Assembly: GCA_946886845.1 (NCBI GenBank)
Contig: CAMPJH010000059.1
Span: 1-9,151 of the forward strand
Direction of reading: 5' to 3'
Origin: an uncultured Sphingomonas sp.
GTDB taxonomy: Bacteria; Pseudomonadota; Alphaproteobacteria; Sphingomonadales; Sphingomonadaceae
Length of the DNA stretch: 9,151 bases
The notes under the pieces were generated by a model that did no database searches, was not told where the DNA came from, and saw only the letters and a list, made by a program, of their open reading frames with translations. This document shows, piece after piece, positions 6,764-9,151 of this stretch; within the stretch, counting starts at the first letter, position 1; every line of letters begins with the position of its first letter. Made by a program: the position numbers and the translations under genes.

Positions 6764-7138
6764 ATGGCGAGAGTTACAGGGCTCGGGGGCATCTTCTACA
6801 AGGTTGCCGACCCGGAGAAGACCAAGGCCTGGTACCACGAGACCCTCGGCATCGGCGGCGAATGGGGCGCGATGTTCCCGTTCAAGAAGGACGATCCGGA
6901 AGGGTTCACCTTGTTCTCGCCGTTCAAGTCGGACAGCGACTATTTCGCGCCGAGCGGATTGCCCTTCATGGTCAATTTGCGGGTCGACGACCTCGACGGG
7001 ATGGTCGCCGACCTCGCCAGCAAAGGCGTCGAGATCCTCGGCCGCCAGGACGAGGATTATGGCCGCTTCGCCTGGATACTCGATCCCGACGGGGTGAAGG
7101 TCGAGCTCTGGCAGCAGCTCGGGCCGGCGCCGGAATGA
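6764..7138 (+). CDS. VOC-superfamily (glyoxalase/bleomycin-resistance fold) protein
   Basis: A 124-residue cytoplasmic protein of normal length for a two-module VOC domain. The first beta-alpha-beta module reads GGIFYKVADPEKTKAWYHETLG (residues 8-29, of which DPEKTKAWYHETLG is the helix typical of the family). The second has MVNLRVDDLDGMVADLASKGVEI from 69 and ends in WILDPDGVKVELWQ (104-117). Glu114 in VELWQ is at the usual metal-ligand position of the last strand. The first-strand position, often His, is not His here, and the second module has Asn71, so the metal site may be altered or absent. The substrate cannot be predicted; glyoxalase I activity should not be assumed. The 18-nt gap behind the response regulator and strong ribosome-binding site suggest co-expression with the two-component system. 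Confidence 0.9.
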   Translation: MARVTGLGGIFYKVADPEKTKAWYHETLGIGGEWGAMFPFKKDDPEGFTLFSPFKSDSDYFAPSGLPFMVNLRVDDLDGMVADLASKGVEILGRQDEDYGRFAWILDPDGVKVELWQQLGPAPE

Positions 7139-7200
7139 TATCCGCTCTGCTCCCGCCAAATCGCCGAGCGCATTAATCCATTAAGATCGTTCGACCATTC

Positions 7201-7217
7201 CGGCGGGCGGTCCGCCG
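7201..7217 (+). other. GC-rich hairpin downstream of the VOC gene
   Basis: CGGCGG and CCGCCG form a perfect 6-bp stem around a 5-nt loop, 62 nt after the VOC stop codon. The following bases (ATAATCG) are AT-rich but not a T-run. It may stabilise or end the operon transcript, but it is not a typical intrinsic terminator. Confidence 0.35.
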
Positions 7218-7255
7218 ATAATCGACGCTAATCGGAAAACTCCGCGGCGCGCAAA

Positions 7256-7269
7256 GAGTTGGGCAACTC
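7256..7269. repeat. 14-bp palindrome upstream of the small exported protein gene
   Basis: GAGTTG-GG-CAACTC is a perfect 6+2+6 palindrome, 58 nt before the GTG start at 7328. It could be an operator or a short leader hairpin. The rest of the 189-nt gap (7139-7327) holds a GC hairpin at 7201-7217, a GATAAT resembling a -10 element at 7217-7222 without a matching -35, and no open frame that looks coding. Confidence 0.4.
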
Positions 7270-7313
7270 CGACAGGGGCTGACTCGCGCTAGTCCGGCGT
7301 CATGCGCGCCGGC

Positions 7314-7319
7314 GAGGAG
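7314..7319 (+). promoter_or_regulatory. Ribosome-binding site deciding the GTG start at 7328
   Basis: GAGGAG lies 8 nt before GTG 7328, which is followed at once by a Lys-led signal peptide. This supports GTG as the true start of the small exported protein; no in-frame ATG precedes the signal sequence. Confidence 0.7.
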
Positions 7320-7327
7320 CATATTTC

Positions 7328-7612
7328 GTGAAAATCTTGACCGCCGCTTTCGTCCTGGCCGCTGTGACCGCATCCGCGGCTCCGGGGATCGCCAAGGATC
7401 CGCCCAAGCCCGCCAATGCCGAGGCCGTTACCGACCTTCGAGCCGCGATGGACGCGATGGTTGCCACCAAATCGATGCCGGTCGTTCAACTTGCCAAGAC
7501 CGACCTCGACCAGGGCGACGACCACGCATCCGACCGCGCCATCGACGTCGTTTGCTCAAAGGACAATCCGGCCGCCGAGCGCTCGGCGATCTGCCCGGTT
7601 TCGCCCGCTTAG
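7328..7612 (+). CDS. Small exported protein of unknown function
   Basis: A 94-residue protein I do not recognise. It starts at GTG with a good GAGGAG ribosome-binding site. Residues 1-22 (MKILTAAFVLAAVTASAAPGIA) are a Sec signal peptide with a likely cleavage site before Lys23. The mature part of about 72 residues is hydrophilic and Ala/Asp-rich, with a Pro/Lys start, a predicted helix (about 31-47) and two cysteines, Cys76 and Cys89, near the C-terminus that could form a disulfide in the periplasm. No enzymatic motif is visible. It ends 61 nt before the M49-like lipoprotein gene in the same direction, so the two could share a transcript. That the gene is real rests on its start signals and coherent signal peptide; the function is open. 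Confidence 0.75.
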   Translation: MKILTAAFVLAAVTASAAPGIAKDPPKPANAEAVTDLRAAMDAMVATKSMPVVQLAKTDLDQGDDHASDRAIDVVCSKDNPAAERSAICPVSPA

Positions 7613-7642
7613 GACAGTCGCCGCGTAACCGGCGATTGCCGC

Positions 7643-7673
7643 GGCCGCGCCTCCGCTGCTATCCGCCGCGGCC
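7643..7673 (+). other. GC-rich inverted repeat abutting the M49-like start codon
   Basis: GGCCGCG (7643-7649) and CGCGGCC (7667-7673) can form a 7-bp stem with a 17-nt loop ending directly at ATG 7674; equally, GCCGCGGCC occurs twice as a direct repeat (7638-7646, 7665-7673). No Shine-Dalgarno precedes this ATG. The structure may limit initiation, but such GC-rich repeats arise easily by chance in this DNA. Confidence 0.3.

Positions 7674-9151
<1,478 letters not shown>

Noticed and set aside
7173..7184. TTAA-N4-TTAA resembling a CtrA site
   Set aside because: CtrA boxes have 7-nt spacing between half-sites (TTAA-N7-TTAA); the spacing here is 4, so the match does not hold.
7201..7222. Possible intrinsic terminator after the VOC gene
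   Set aside because: The stem is good, but there is no T-run; it is listed only as a hairpin.

Overview
The window is GC-rich, tightly packed chromosomal DNA. Strong third-codon GC bias, long antisense shadow frames, three lipoprotein signal peptides and the gene families present fit an alphaproteobacterium, most likely a sphingomonad. That placement is inferred from gene style and was not tested by comparison. No tRNA, rRNA, CRISPR array, transposase or att-like structure was recognised.

Layout: seven substantial genes and one small one lie in two divergent blocks. The minus-strand block reads right to left: an M1-family metallopeptidase lipoprotein (4635-2722), a membrane PAS-GGDEF-EAL cyclic-di-GMP protein (2671-311), and the 5' part of another lipoprotein gene (211 to the left edge). 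The plus-strand block starts across a 113-nt divergent intergenic region. It holds a LytS/AlgZ-type sensor kinase (4749-5939), its LytTR response regulator (5939-6745, overlapping by one base) and a VOC/glyoxalase-fold protein (6764-7138). A 189-nt gap with several palindromes follows, then a small exported protein (7328-7612) and a lipoprotein related to dipeptidyl peptidase III (peptidase family M49; 7674 to beyond the right edge).

How the genes may work together: the kinase and regulator are an obvious two-component pair, and the VOC gene follows with a strong ribosome-binding site, so the three probably form an operon. The minus-strand genes are spaced 50 and 99 nt apart and could be co-transcribed. 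Two of the genes encode envelope-anchored zinc peptidases, which suggests peptide processing at the cell envelope. No direct functional link between the blocks can be shown from sequence.

The most notable non-coding structures are three. A perfect 8-bp hairpin buries the Shine-Dalgarno sequence of the TTG-started lipoprotein gene at 211, and a second, mutually exclusive hairpin lies just upstream of it. A 9-bp dyad (4663-4697) sits in the divergent promoter region. I did not find a convincing large novel system; the possible RNA switch at 212-255 is the best candidate for something undescribed.
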